From Lepidostoma basale (Eukaryota; Arthropoda; Insecta; Trichoptera; Lepidostomatidae), in contig JAHDVF020000754.1 of assembly GCA_022606425.2 (NCBI GenBank), forward strand, positions 62,001-126,000: a stretch of DNA of 64,000 bases, given 5' to 3'. The notes beneath the pieces are model-generated. The model had not been told where the DNA came from, did not search any database, and saw nothing but the letters and a program-made list of their open reading frames with translations. This document shows, piece by piece, positions 35,408 to 47,548 of the stretch (its first letter is position 1; each line of letters starts with the position of its first letter). The position numbers and the translations under genes are program-made.

Positions 35408-36694
35408 TTAGGTCCTTACATATGAAATTGGCGTTTTGTATGGGAGGAACATCAAGTTGATTTTTTTTAAATACAATATAATTATTTAATCAAAGTATGT
35501 ACCATTGCTATCTATGCACTTTTGCCATCTCATAGGTAGTTCATCGATCCCTTTATTAAAAAAAACATTCGGACGGGAATCAATAAAATCTTTGAAGTCG
35601 GTTTGGACTGCCCCATCGGAGTTGAATTTTTTCCCTTGCAAGAAGTTATCCAAATTTCGAAAAAAATAGTAATCTGTTGGGGCAAGTTCCGGAGAGTATG
35701 GTGGATGTCTTAGACATTCCAATTGAAGCTCTTCTTATTTGATAGCCGTCTGTTGTGCAGTGTGTGGTCTAGCGTTATCATAAAGCAGCAGTGGCCTAGA
35801 GCGATTAACCAGCCTCGGTTGTTTAGCAGCTAGCTTTTCCATCATGGTTTGCAGTTGCTGACAATAGACATCTGCCGTAATCGTCTGGCCAGATTTAAGA
35901 AAGCTGTAGTGAACGACACCAGCACTAGTCCACCAAACGCTCACAAGTAACTTTTTTGGAGTCAATTTTCGCTTGGGGCATGGTTTGGCTGGTTCGGCAG
36001 GGTTCAGCCATTGCGATGAGCGCTTCCGATTATCATACAGGATCCACTTTTCATCACAGGTAATGATTCGATTCAAAATCCCTTCATTATTGTGCCGGTT
36101 GAGTAATGCAACGCAGCAGTCAACGCGCGTTTGTTGATTTGCTTCACTCAATTCGTGAGGTACCCACCTTTCAAGCTTTTTCACCTTCCCAATTTGCTTC
36201 AAGTGGATTAAAACAGTTTTATCACTAACACCGCAGCCTGCAGCTAACTCGGACGTGGTTTGCGATAGATCCGCTTCCACAATAGCCTTCAATTCTTCAT
36301 TATCAACTTTGGTCTCCGGCTGTCCACGGGGCTTGTTCTGCAGGTCGAAATTTCCAGAACGAAAACGTTGGAACCAAAAACGCACTGTGTTTTCTTTTGC
36401 GGCACTGTCGCCATACACATCAATAATCATTCGAGCCGTTTCTGCAGCACTGGTGCCACGGTGGAACTCGTACTCGTAAATAACGCGATATTTCAAGTTT
36501 TCCATTTTGTAAACTGAGTGACGCAAAGAAAAAAAACAATTGAGGAAAAAACAAATGAATTATAATTTTCGAAACACAAATACTTGAGTAAATAGCTGTA
36601 TAAATTTGAATTTGGAATTCTTAACCAAAGAGAAGATATTTGAGATCAAAGTTGCCAGTACGGCAAAACGCCAATTTCATATGTAAGGACCTAA
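35408..36694 (-). mobile_element. Mariner element, copy 2 (cecropia-type)
   Basis: The element is 1287 bp, identical in length to copy 1. Ends are TTAGGTCCTTACATATGAAA on both sides in inverted orientation, flanked by TA (35406-35407 and 36695-36696). It lies beside the 5' truncated edge of the RTE-like LINE. The inverted repeats look intact. Confidence 0.92.
35486..36505 (-). pseudogene. Mariner transposase, one nonsense codon
   Basis: From ATG 36505 (MENLKYRVIYEYEFHRG) to the stop at 35486 there are 339 codons. The only break is TAA at 35735-35737, where copy 1 has Leu (KLEELQ). Catalytic Asp residues are present in TCDEKW, LLYDNARPH (His changed to Tyr next to the Asp) and LAPTDYY. The stop removes the last catalytic Asp, so the product should be inactive. 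Copy 1 carries a different stop. Confidence 0.92.
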
Positions 36695-36699
36695 TATTT

Positions 36700-38015
36700 T
36701 TAAACAAATGTGAGAGTTAAATATTAGTACTTACTAAAAATATTCTTCGTGCACTTTAGGCCTTACACTGTGGAATTCCATAATGACGAGTTTTGTTTAT
36801 GAATTAAAGCACTTTTGAGTTTGCTACTTATATTCAAAATCTACGCAATTAATTGTTTATTTATGGTAAAAACAATTATTTTTAAAACTGTGTTATCACA
36901 AATTCAGCCAGCGTTCCAAAAAGTATTTGGGAACACCGAATATAAATGTTATCAAAGTGAGTTAGTGAAATTACATTACCTACCCGTAGCATGGTAGTTA
37001 TTCCGAGCCAACTCAAGCCAAGAAGCGTTCAATAGATTTGGCAAGTAAAGTGATGGCAGAGTCGCCGCCAGAATAATCTTAGGTATTATTTTTTAGATCG
37101 GGATCAGCGATTTTATGTTACTTTTTTAAAGTTACACGAGTTGAAGGCAAAGGAAATGACGTCATCAAGGAAAATGGCTGCCGATCGCGAGCAGAGACCC
37201 TATTCGTTGGGCGGCAGCGGGATACCCACCCCTAGCGAGGAGCCATTTCGCTAAATGAGAGCACTTTCAGATGTCGGGGTTCGGTGGTAATCGAGGTGTT
37301 TTATTAAATGTTTAGTTAATAACTTACCCTTACTCAAACGCAATTATATCATTTGCAAATGTAATCTTTACTTAACAATGTTATTTACCAGTAGGTACAA
37401 TACTCGTATTTTCAGAGGAAAATGTAAGTACGTATTATATTGTAGTCCAAGGAGTAATGTGTTACGCCTACGTAGGATATGTCAAAAATATTGTAAGACA
37501 AATTATAGTGCACCTAATCAACGAAACAAATAACATTCTTTCATAAAAAATAAAACTTCTTAAAAATGTTTTCATTTAGACAGATTTGAAAAGCACGTAA
37601 CATAAATATTAATATTTATTGTTTTAAAAGAATATATTGTTTTATAGAAGTGTATAGGGCTCATTATAATATGTTTTAATAAATAACCGTTTAACATCAT
37701 TTGCAAACTCAAATGAAATATTATCTTTATGTATAATATAAAAATCCCTTTAAATGCACCTTTTCAAATTATTATACCTAATTACACCTTATGTTCATAA
37801 ACGCATTAAGCGCAGTCCTCATCTAAATATCTGTAGATCATAACTAGGTTGTAACATAGAGCATTTTCTACAGCACCCTTGAGATGATTTAATATTATAG
37901 AAAAAACTACGCCTAATGAACCATATAATTGATTTCTTTTATTTTTAATATTTAACATTTTATTTTTTTCTTAATTTTACAACCTTATTATTACTTAATC
38001 CGTAATAATAAGGTT
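36700..38015. other. Non-coding DNA with one GC-richer island
   Basis: The island about 37000-37290 contains GCAGAGTCGCCGCCAGAATA, a palindromic ATGACGTCAT (a CRE-like octamer TGACGTCA), GCGGCAGCGGGATACCCACC and a coding-poor GC profile. It could be a regulatory element, but this is inference. The rest is A/T-rich. A hairpin of AACCTTATTATTAC / GTAATAATAAGGTT lies at about 37980-38016. Confidence 0.4.
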
Positions 38016-38017
38016 GT

Positions 38018-38500
38018 AAACGTATCCCCAAAGAGGTAGGCAGAAATAATGGACTGCCACACTTTTCTTTCCTGACATATTTCTCTCGCTTCCTCAACAT
38101 TCATACATCGTGTCATGCACGCGCGTCGATTTCTCTGACTCCTCACATGGCCGACATTCAATTTTTGATTTATTTATCTTCTTATACTCTATTTTTGGTT
38201 CCATTTACATCGTTAACATATAATTTTTTTACCATTCTTTCTTCATTCATTTTTTCCATATGTTCAAACCATCTTAATGATCCTTTCATTATTTTGTTCA
38301 AAACACCATCATTCGCACCGCATTCACTTCTTATATTTTCATTCGACACTCTATCATACACAGTGTATCACACATTCGTCTAAGAGGTCTTATTTCTACT
38401 GCATTTATTCTACTTTCATCCTTTTTTGCCAGTTACATGCTTCGCTTCCATACATAAGGGTCGGTAGAAGAACACCATATATTGTAGTTCATAATTTATA
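38018..38500 (-). pseudogene. LINE family A, 3' end, degenerate
   Basis: On the minus strand, LLPTLMYGSEA is followed, after broken frames, by NVGHVRSQRNRRACMTRCMN and VEEAR with ICQERKVWQSII. This is the same C-terminal sequence as the copy at 60.65-61.15 kb. The 3' tail lacks the GTTA run and ends near the hairpin at about 38016. Confidence 0.8.
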
Positions 38501-38504
38501 GTGG

Positions 38505-39630
38505 TCACATTTAGATATGTAAAATGTGTCATTGCCCTGCAGATATTAAGATATCTTCTTCAAACTGGTAGATTAAGTCCAGACGAGGCGTGATACTCTC
38601 TCACACTTAAGAGAACTTAGAAAATATATTTGCTGAAATAGGTTTGTATCCACTTGAACGTGTGGAAGATGAATGGTTTGCAGATTAAAAGGGGGTGGAT
38701 TAACCTTCATCAATCTTCAAATCAGTTGTATAATTGTATATATATATATATTTTTATATCTTTTCAATTTGTCAAAGTGTGATTTTTTAAATGCCCTCAA
38801 GACATTATGTATTACTTTGTTTAAAAAAAATATGTGAATTTATTTGAAAGGATATTTTAAACTCTTTTTATATTAATTTTTTTTTTAATGTAACCATTAT
38901 ACGTAACCATTATACGCTGCATATTTCGGATGTGACTTCCTCTATTTTCATGTATTAATTTAATTAAATTAAAACCAAAGAAAATCTTAAGAATTAAACG
39001 TGTTATGACAAATCGTACTACAAATTACACAGTGACTAATCCTTAAAAGGTACATGTCTGTTTTCCTGTAATTTATAATAGTCATAATATCGAAATCGAA
39101 ATATTTTTACAGTAAGTTTTTCATTCGGAGGTCAACTACAAAACATCAAGCGTACTATATATTTAATTTGTAAAAAGTTTAATTTATAATGATCATACAG
39201 TGTATAAAATTCAACAGTTTTAACGCTTTTACCTTCAATGTTGTTATGTTATTTCATTAAAAGATTAAAAATTTGTTTACCGCATGTTTCATGTTGTATT
39301 CTATAACTACTATATTGCTAACAGTCTGCTCTGGAGGTGATGAGAAAGTGGAACAGGTGAGATAGTGATTGCACTTAACTCGGTGCATTTTATTCAGACA
39401 CCGATACGTGGGATCCTTGGGAAGCTTGGACGTAAATTGAAAGTAATGTAACGTGCGGGGGCTAATTTGGGGTAGGAGCTCCCAGTTTCCCACAAAGTAA
39501 AGTGCTTCAAATTAATTAGCCGGGTGTTCATTACAGTCAGGTTTTTTAGAAAGCAGAATTAAATAAATAACAAATTTTATAAAACAATAATACATTTGTA
39601 AATTTTGTATATAAACCACTTCATTCGTTA
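38505..39630. other. Non-coding DNA
   Basis: A tandem pair of the 13-mer TAACCATTATACG lies at 38891-38916. A GC-richer block at 39320-39510 (TCTGGAGGTGATGAGAAAGT, GTGGGATCCTTGGGAAGCTT) could be a conserved element. No gene was recognised. Confidence 0.35.
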
Positions 39631-39638
39631 TAAACAAA

Positions 39639-39727
39639 TACCGGTTTCGCTCCCGCCGGAGCTTCGTCAGGGTAACAGGATATATTGTTGTATATTCTAT
39701 TACCCTGACGAAGCTCCGGTGAGAGCT
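39639..39727. repeat. Palindrome carrying two hammerhead-like motifs (family 3)
   Basis: Arms 39650-39675 and 39700-39725 are inverted with 24 of 26 matches. On the minus strand: CTGACGA (39664-39670), A, stem II GCTCC/GGAGC, GAAAC, then the 6-nt palindrome ACCGGT and A, giving a GTA triplet. On the + strand the right arm gives CTGACGA (39705-39711) with stem II AGCTC/GAGCT but GAAA changed to AAA. A related copy is at 45.25-45.30 kb. Stem I is not convincing. Confidence 0.55.
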
Positions 39728-39764
39728 AAATCTGTTGGTGTTTAAAACTAATTAAGTGGTTAAT

Positions 39765-41115
39765 ACACAAATTTTACAAATGTACTTTTATTATATTAAT
39801 AATGTCACACCACAATTTTAGTGCGTCTTACAAAAGTATTAATTCGTATGTTTATTTTAATCGGCACTTAAAAGAGTTCAATTTCAATTTTCTATTTCTG
39901 ATTTCAAAAATAAATTTATTAACAATATTAAATCTCTACATAAAACAGATTCCTTCGTTTACTTCTTTCTGCTTAAATATTGTATATTTTAGTCTCCCAA
40001 GCGCCCATTCCCAATAATATTCAAATTAATCATTATTTATTAATTTCTATATAAATTTTGTCTTTTCAAATGTATTTTTTTATCTACATAACAAATTTAT
40101 ATTTTTATACTATCATTTTGTGTTAATATTTTTAATATTATTTATTAGTTCTTACTGATAAAAGATAATTATTAATACTTACAACAATTAGCCCAGGTGA
40201 ATTTTGAAATTATTGTCCCAAAATTTTAATGCTTTTTTTATATTAGACTTTCTTTGTTTATTTTTATTATTATATATTTACACCTGAAGATCGAGTTTTT
40301 TTTTAATATTTTGTTGATTATAAACAAAGTTATTTTCAATTTCCTAAGTGTATTACTATGGAATTCCATAGTGTTAATGCCTTAGCTTTCAATAAGTATA
40401 TTTCATGGGAATAACATGTTTCGCATTGCTAAGGCAATAAATTTATTTAGAAAACAGACATTATTTTATATGGAGATTGTGGAAAAAATAGAAAAAAATT
40501 AAACAAATTGTTCTTATTCTAGCATTTTCGTTTCCGACTCTTTCATTCGTATTTTATATAGATAATTATTGCGATAATATTTTATACAGTTAACTTTTTA
40601 TAGTGCTATTTTTACTTTACATTGTTTTATTCCCCTTTCTTCTGAAATGCGTAAATATAAATAAATATATATTTTTAATGATCTTCAAATTCAATTTCAT
40701 TTTGTAGGGGTTATATATTCAAACTAGTTGTTATTTACATTTTTTTTTTAAAAATAGGAGGGAAATAAAGCATCATAACCACACAAAGTATGGTGAATAA
40801 AGAATAAGCTTCTGATCTATTTATAATTCTGAAATGTATATATTATATAATGTAATATTATAGTCTTTTAAGATTGATCTCAAAAAGGTCTTTTATGAAT
40901 TAGGTTAAATGTTTTAAAGATTTAATAATATGTGTTTGTATTCTTACATATGTTCTTTTAAAAAACACATAAATTACATAACTTCAATATATAAAAATAC
41001 CGTCTTGCAAAATATTTAAATGATTATTGACTTATTGAGATTGTATTGTACGAACTAATCGAAATACGAAAATTAAAAAATATTCAAGTAGACTTTTTTA
41101 TGTTGAACATCTGAA
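39765..41115. other. AT-rich non-coding DNA with a family-5 scrap
   Basis: At 40388-40445 TCATGGGAATAACATGTTTC then GCATTGCTAAGGCAATA is a family-5 arm. Otherwise low-complexity A/T sequence. No gene was recognised. Confidence 0.4.
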
Positions 41116-41118
41116 AAT

Positions 41119-41232
41119 CTTCTTCTTCTTCTTTTGATTGTGGATTTTGCAATCTGTTAATGCAGAATATCAACTTTCTATCTGTGATGAAGACGACCAG
41201 CCTTATCTGCATCTCTTTGGTTGTCTTCTGAA
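41119..41232 (-). pseudogene. RTE-like LINE 3' tail fragment
   Basis: A (TTC)n run at 41119-41134 is followed by GATTGTGGATTTTGCAATCT, CAGAATATCAACTT and TGTGATGAAGACGACCAGCC. This parallels the 3' end of the RTE remnant at 12.23-12.33 kb. Only about 110 bp remain. Confidence 0.7.
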
Positions 41233-41239
41233 ATTCAAC

Positions 41240-42190
41240 TTTATTAAAGATACGTCAAAATTATTATTCAAGGTTTATTATTTTTTTTTACTTTGGTTCT
41301 TCTTATTTTTCATTCCCGGGTCAGAAGGCGGCATAAATAAATAAAATGTTGCTGAGGTTGCTGAGGCCTGCGAAAAATGAGTATGCGTTATATCTCGGAA
41401 AATAAGCAGCTCATAATTATATTTTATTTCTGAAAAGATAAGATACGTAGAGTAGGTTATTACACTCTTAGATCCCGGCTATAAATTAAGCGAACCAGCA
41501 CATTAGAGGCCCTAGAAATCCTAACGTTTTCCAAAGCTCTCACCGACACTTATCTGAAAAGGATGGCAAAGCTCCGCCTGTATTCTGCTAAGCTTTAAAA
41601 GCTTTAACCGGAACTTAAATCATCCCGCTCCTTGAAACTCGCGCGTTATATTATTTATTTGTATGTATAAATCCTTACGTAATCTCACACACGGACCAGA
41701 GAGCGTTCTGGGGCTGTCTCCCAGTCTAAAAGTTTTAACTTCGTTTTACTTTGGACATCGTGATGACTTCATTCAGCCACCCCAAAAGAAATTGAGAGAT
41801 TTCAAAAATAAAATACAGAAATAACTGGCTTTTGTATATTTTCAAATAAAAACATATTTTTATGTCGATTGCTCAATACAAATTGAAGTCATGTTTTTTC
41901 TTCTATATTCATCACTTTTTGTTGGAGATTCAAAATTGATCATTCATTATTTTTTAAACATTGGATCACAACACATTATTATAATTTTCGGGACCCAGAA
42001 GCCCTTCGTATGTGAAAATATTAACAAAATCGTTACTTTTACCATAAATATTGAATAATATCAAAGTACTAAGTATACATATGTAATTAATTTGTCAATT
42101 CTGTGTCCCGAAACATGTTTGTGTGTAAATTGTAATAAAGGGTTTTGAATTTTTTTTATAATATGAATGATGAACTCCCATCAACTTAAA
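41240..42190. other. Non-coding DNA with a GC-richer block
   Basis: The block 41460-41720 is more complex than its surroundings (GAGGCCCTAGAAATCCTAAC, GGATGGCAAAGCTCCGCCTG) and could be conserved. At 42100-42130 GTGTCCCGAAACATGTTTGT resembles the 3' half of family-4 hammerhead-like motifs (GTCCGAAACATGTC). Confidence 0.35.
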
Positions 42191-42191
42191 A

Positions 42192-42635
42192 ATGACAGTA
42201 TTCAACGCTTGCGTTCTGCCAGTATTCACTTATGGTATTTAAACAGTCATAATGTCACAAAAAAGTATCAACAAGTGAGAGTCACACAGAGAGCAATGAA
42301 GAGAGCCATGTTGCGGGACAGGCTGTGAAATGAGGACATACTAGTCAGGACAAAAGTCTTCGCAATCATCAAGCTGGCCGCAACCCTTGGGTTGGGCGGG
42401 ATACTTCGCTCACGATACAGATGAAAAATGGACAAGACGACTGCTGGCGCCCGAGTATTGCAAAGCGTGGGCGCCCGCAGTTGCGTTGGCGCGACGAAAT
42501 CCGGAATAGTGCGGGAAGTTCCTGGATGCGGAATTTTAAGGATAAAACGGAGTGGAAAACACGAGAGGAGACCTACGTCTAGGAGTAGACGGCCACAATA
42601 TGCTGAAGATAAAGAACAATAATGATAATGATATA
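42192..42635 (+). pseudogene. LINE ORF2 C-terminal remnant (RTE-like)
   Basis: The + strand reads FNACVLPVFTYGI, QRAMKRAM (imperfect), KWTRRLLAPEYCKAW with RRNPE, and NTRGDLRLGVDGHNMLKI in shifting frames. It ends in an AATGATAATGATAT tail. This order (V.TYG, QRAM.R.MLG, RW.D..., tandem tail) is typical of RTE-like ends. Many stops. Confidence 0.6.
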
Positions 42636-42639
42636 ATCT

Positions 42640-45245
42640 TAATTTCATTAGTTCGGGTTCTTATACAGTATCGCGTTTGATCATTATATTATATTACAAT
42701 ATAATACATAGAATTGTTTAAATGTGGAGTTTTAGATAATTGTTTAAGATACATTTAATAATTTTAGTATTTATAATTTAGTATAACAAAAAATATAAAT
42801 ACTAAGATTATTTATGCTTCCGAAATCAGAACAATTAGATAATTCACATTTTATGAAAATGTGATCTAAGTTATGCTTTTAATCTAAGTTAATCTAAGTT
42901 ATGCTTTTGCAACCCTATGTGATAGTATTAACAAAAAAATGTTTTAGGGATTTTCCGTCATACGAGTACACAGATATATCTCGTTATTCTCACTTTAGTT
43001 TTAAACTATACATTAAATTAATCGACAATATTTACAAACTCGTATTTGAATTTCGTGGATTATGACAGCAATGCGCTTGCAGAATTTTGAGCATTATTTT
43101 ATTGATAATGAAATGATAAGAGATTTCTCAAAGTTTTCAAATATAATATATTGTGCTTGGATGCACCAAAACACAATTGCTCTGGCAAGTATTGTAATAT
43201 GTTAGGGTTAATGCCACTTCGCAAACAATGCGGTGGATACTCGCTGTTCACATTACACGTTGAAATTTCCCTACCGCCAAATATTGCAGGGGATTAATGT
43301 ATAATTTAGACGGCCACAAGGCACCGCGCCGCGCCGCCCGTGTACCGAGCACTTCTAGTGTTAATTAGGAAAGTTCCAGGTAAACTGCGTTTCACCCCCT
43401 TCGGCCGCCGCCCCCATCACGCCTATAAAATTATAAAGAATCTCTTGAGAGATGTATTCTTTATGTTTCACACGTAGTGTACTTAAGTGCGAACGAGAAC
43501 ATTATATCTTTTTAATTTTTACAGAATATCAAAATGAAGGGGAATATTTTTAATCGCGTAATATTTTAACTAGAAGGCGACATAAACTTTAACAAAAGTG
43601 GCTTAGGTGTGTCTACATTTTTTTTAAAGACTTTTGAACTGGGGTCACTTCTTGATTTAGATGGAATTAATTTTTCTTAATATTACATTTATAAAACTTT
43701 GTATATTAACCGCTAATTTTGCTTGTACCTAATCTTTATTAGGGCTATATAAACACTAAATAAAACACAGAATTACATTGATGTAAGAACTATTTAGAAT
43801 TTGTTTCATAGCAAAATTCAATTATTTCGTTTAGTTCTTGATAATAATAATTCGGTGGTTTATATACAAAGTGTTATTATATTTAATAGATGTAATAATT
43901 TAAAATGTCTAAGCACAAAGAGTGCTTTTTATAAAAAAAATTATTTACTTCACCTTATATCTGGTTTATAAGAGTTTTTAAAATTGTTTTTTTTATCTAA
44001 ATAAAGCGTAATGAACACAAATATATTTTTACGTAGATTTTTCACGGTGTTAAAAATAATCTTATCTATATATAAATAAAAATAAGGATCTTACGTGTCT
44101 TTAAGAATGTTTTCGACCCAACCATAAAATTCGAGTCTGCAAAGATATCTGTAACCTTAATTTAAAATAATATTTACAACACACATTTCATTAAAAATAA
44201 AATAATAATTTAATTTTTTTTTTAATTTACCAACGTGATCAGTTTTCAGACATTTAAATGATTTATTTCGGAACGTATATTATTTTGTTATATCAAATAT
44301 TGTGAGTAAATTTTTAATAATATTTCTAAGTTTTTAATGGGGTCCAGGTATTACTATTACAATATATAAATTACAACAAAGGAAACACATCATTTTAATT
44401 GTCAAAAATGACCATATTCGATCATTTTGTTTATTTTTTGTAATATTTATATGTTATATAATGTCACTGATAGGGCTTGTGTGTCCGAAACATGTTTGGT
44501 TTTTAATTTTAATGTTTTTAATACAGTATATAAAAAATGAAACATTAAACATCCGCGACAGAAAGTTATGGCGAATATAGAAGAAATACTATGAGACACT
44601 AAAATACACAAGATTTCAGAAATTACATTTTTCATAAACATAATATTATGCTTCTCATGAAATAAAAACGATTTCAAGGAATACATTATAACAAAAATAC
44701 ATTCAGTCAATAATGTATCCCGCGTGGATCATATAACTCTTTCACGCAAAATGATGTGGCTATCATAGATCACGACCAGAGATAAATTTATCATAGTACA
44801 AAAATAGAACAACAAACTCCTTCCATAATATTGACTCATAAATTCTCAAGAGTCAAAGTTGAAACTTGAGTGAGACATGTGTACCTAATAGTTTATTGTG
44901 AAGTTGCCAGCGAAAGAAGAGACGATAATATCTCACCGCCGATGGGTCAAAGTTTAGTCACCGAATAGCCGGCAAACACAAGGGACAGGGTAATGGGTAT
45001 AGGGGGATAGCATCCCTCTAAGAGTTCGCCGAACGTGCAGTGGAACGAATGGTTATTGGGGGTTGCATTTACTGCAAGCTAAAAGCAATGAAAACTTTTA
45101 TGTGGATGTTAACCAAAAGCATTTCATTGTGGTACTTATTGTTTCAATTGAGAAAAGACATTTTTTGTATTAATCATTTAATTCGTGGTGCAGCATTATT
45201 TAGATTTATTTAAAACACTTCTGTATTTTGTTTTTCCACCATTTG
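42640..45245. other. Long non-coding stretch
   Basis: A GC-rich block at 43200-43430 (CACCGCGCCGCGCCGCCCGT, CCTTCGGCCGCCGCCCCCAT) and another at 44900-45080 are candidate conserved elements. At 44465-44500 ACTGATAGGGCTTGTGTGTC then CGAAACATGTTTGG resembles a family-4 hammerhead-like motif. A short tandem of AATCTAAGTTATGCTTTT lies at 42882-42910. No gene was recognised. Confidence 0.35.
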
Positions 45246-45249
45246 TTTT

Positions 45250-45510
45250 ATAGAACCAATCGGTTACGCCCCCGCCAAAGCTTATCAGGGTTTCAGAATC
45301 GTTTCAATGTCAAAAATGTGTTCAAGTGGACATTTTGGGAGTCTGTTTTTTTACTGCATTTGAAAATCCGGCGTTAGTGAAGCCGGTCGGTTTGTTTAAA
45401 CAAATAAAGTTGATTTTAGATAAACTTAAGGCGTTTACACTCTGAAATTCCATAATGACGAATTCGATCGATGATGAAGGTGTAAGCCTTCTAAACATGT
45501 CGAGAAAAAT
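45250..45510. repeat. Two hammerhead-like hairpin scraps (families 3 and 4)
   Basis: At about 45255-45293 (minus) CTGATAAGCTTTGGCGGGGG then CGTAACCGATTGG parallels the 39.65-kb family-3 motif. At 45471-45500 (+) CGATGATGAAGGTGTAAGCC then TTCTAAACATGTCGAG has a 6-bp stem II (GAAGG.../...CCTTC), a near GAAAC box, and the ACATGT palindrome with a GTC triplet. Both are degenerate. Confidence 0.45.
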
Positions 45511-45841
45511 AAACTGAAAAGTGGAAAAACAGTGTTTTTATTCATAATTAAAATTCGCCAAATAAGAATATATAAAAGTGTTCTTGAATATTTTTTTAAG
45601 ATATTTTATCGCTTTAAAATAATAAACATGGTGTGCTCCATTTATAATCAAATACAAAATTCCGCTTGCTTAATGTTTTATTCGCACAGTTTTTAAATAA
45701 ATAGTATGTTTTTTTTAATTTATAACATCACGTGTGAAAAATAACTATCCTATCATATTTTCTTCTATATACGCCATACTCTGTGTTGTTATGATGGTTA
45801 TTTCTCTTTCATTATACATACTTTGTATATACAACACTTAT

Positions 45842-46100
45842 ATTAAAAAAATAAAATTACATAGACATGTTTCGGACAAACAGTCCTTCTTCAGTAAAGA
45901 TACATTTTTAAAATTATTATAAAATTGTTACATGATCTGATATTATGTTTAACATTATATAACATATTTACATATGTTATAACAATATAACATCTGTCAG
46001 ATCATGTTAACAATTTTATAATATTTTTTTAAATGCATCTTTATTGAAGAATGACTGTTTGTCCGAAACATGTCTATGTAATTTTATTTTTTTTAATATA
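45842..46100. repeat. Head-to-head palindrome with hammerhead-like motifs (family 4)
   Basis: The outer arms of about 60 bp (45845-45905 and 46037-46098) are inverted. On the minus strand of the left arm: CTGAAGA (45888-45894), A, stem II GGAC/GTCC with a TGTTT loop, GAAAC, then the ACATGT palindrome and C, giving a canonical GTC triplet (45864-45894). On the + strand of the right arm (46044-46074) the same layout is kept, but the first C is T. Inside, a second inverted pair surrounds the ATATAACATATTTACATATG region. Confidence 0.6.
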
Positions 46101-46104
46101 AGTG

Positions 46105-47545
46105 CTGTATACACAAAGTACATATAAAAAAATAGAGAAATAATTCAAGGATATGTTAATTTGTCAAAGTATTTTTTCAATGTCGAAAAATTATGTTGAA
46201 ACATTTCTTTACCATCAAAAGAATTAATTAGTTTTGTTCTTATTTCTAAATATTTCGTTACATTTCTTATATGTAAAAAGTTACATAGTTTGATATCCCG
46301 ATGATTTTAAATGTTATCAATACACTGATCACATGTTACAGTTTTGGTAAAAAAAAAAGATTTCCTGTTAATTGAAAACAGCCTATTTAGGGAAAATTCA
46401 TTTTTGCAGAATTTATGGTATCTTACCACAATCACTCGATTAAAACAAAATTTACATTTTAACAAACAGAATTTTCGTATCCTTTTTTTTACTTTCATAA
46501 AACAAAATTAAATGTTTATAGATTAAAAGAAAAAAGTACAGTAATACTCTCCTATTTCAGTGATTAAATAACAAAATTCATAATTTGCGCGAAATGCGAA
46601 ATTCGCCGAGTCATCACTTCCTTATCTTGTAAAAATTACCCTTTGGTATTAAAAACACATTTACGAGTTTTCTCAAAGAGTTTTTTTAAGCATCATGGCA
46701 TCGACCCTTGAAAGAACTCGTTATCTTTTAACCGAAATCCAGTTCAATATTTATGAAAAATATTGAAAACCATCAATCTTGCTTATTGCTCGAGGTCAAT
46801 TTGGGTATTATCATCCCCTTGCCTTAATCCTTTCGCAAACAGGGAGTTCGGATTCCACAAAATATTGAGAAAATTTAATAGAAAGTTTGAATAAACTGCT
46901 TACGAGAATTTTTTATTCCTAGATCTGAAAAGCAATCATGGCGGTAGTTTGATTTTTTATAGTAAGGCAACAAAGGCGACTAGAAGGGTGGCGTTAGACG
47001 ACCCTGGGTCCTCGTGTCTTCTATTTATGGCTTTCCATTTTTTTCGATTCATTTTATGTACTTTTTTATTATTCGGGTAAAGTTACTAAAAAATATATTA
47101 TAACTTTTTGTTTCTTACTAAAAATCTATTATTGAAATAAAATATATTCGATCTAAACGAAACTAATTCATACTATTTAATTTATATACAATATGATTAA
47201 ACGTTTATTTAGTTATTATTAATACAAACTTATCATATATATTTTGTAAAATAAAAGGATTAAAAAGACCCGAAGGTCTCGGATTCTATTCCCGGCGATG
47301 GTGATGTGATTGTCACACTGTCTTTGATCTGGTGTAGAATTCAGGTGACAAATCAATAGTTTAAAAGTTGTATTCAGTAATTGCGTTCAAATAACGCGAT
47401 GTATACTAATCTTGAAATCAACTGGAAAAGAATCAGCAAAAATGTTATGCTTTGCTGCAAACCAATCTCTTGGATTAAAACTAGCAAAGCAAAGAAATAT
47501 CAAATAGTTATCACTAATACAATACGTATTCATTTTAAAAAACAC
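46105..47545. other. Non-coding DNA, nothing recognised
   Basis: A/T-rich for most of its length. A slightly GC-richer part at 46930-47030 has no recognisable content. Short open frames here lack domains. Confidence 0.4.
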
Positions 47546-47548
47546 TTA

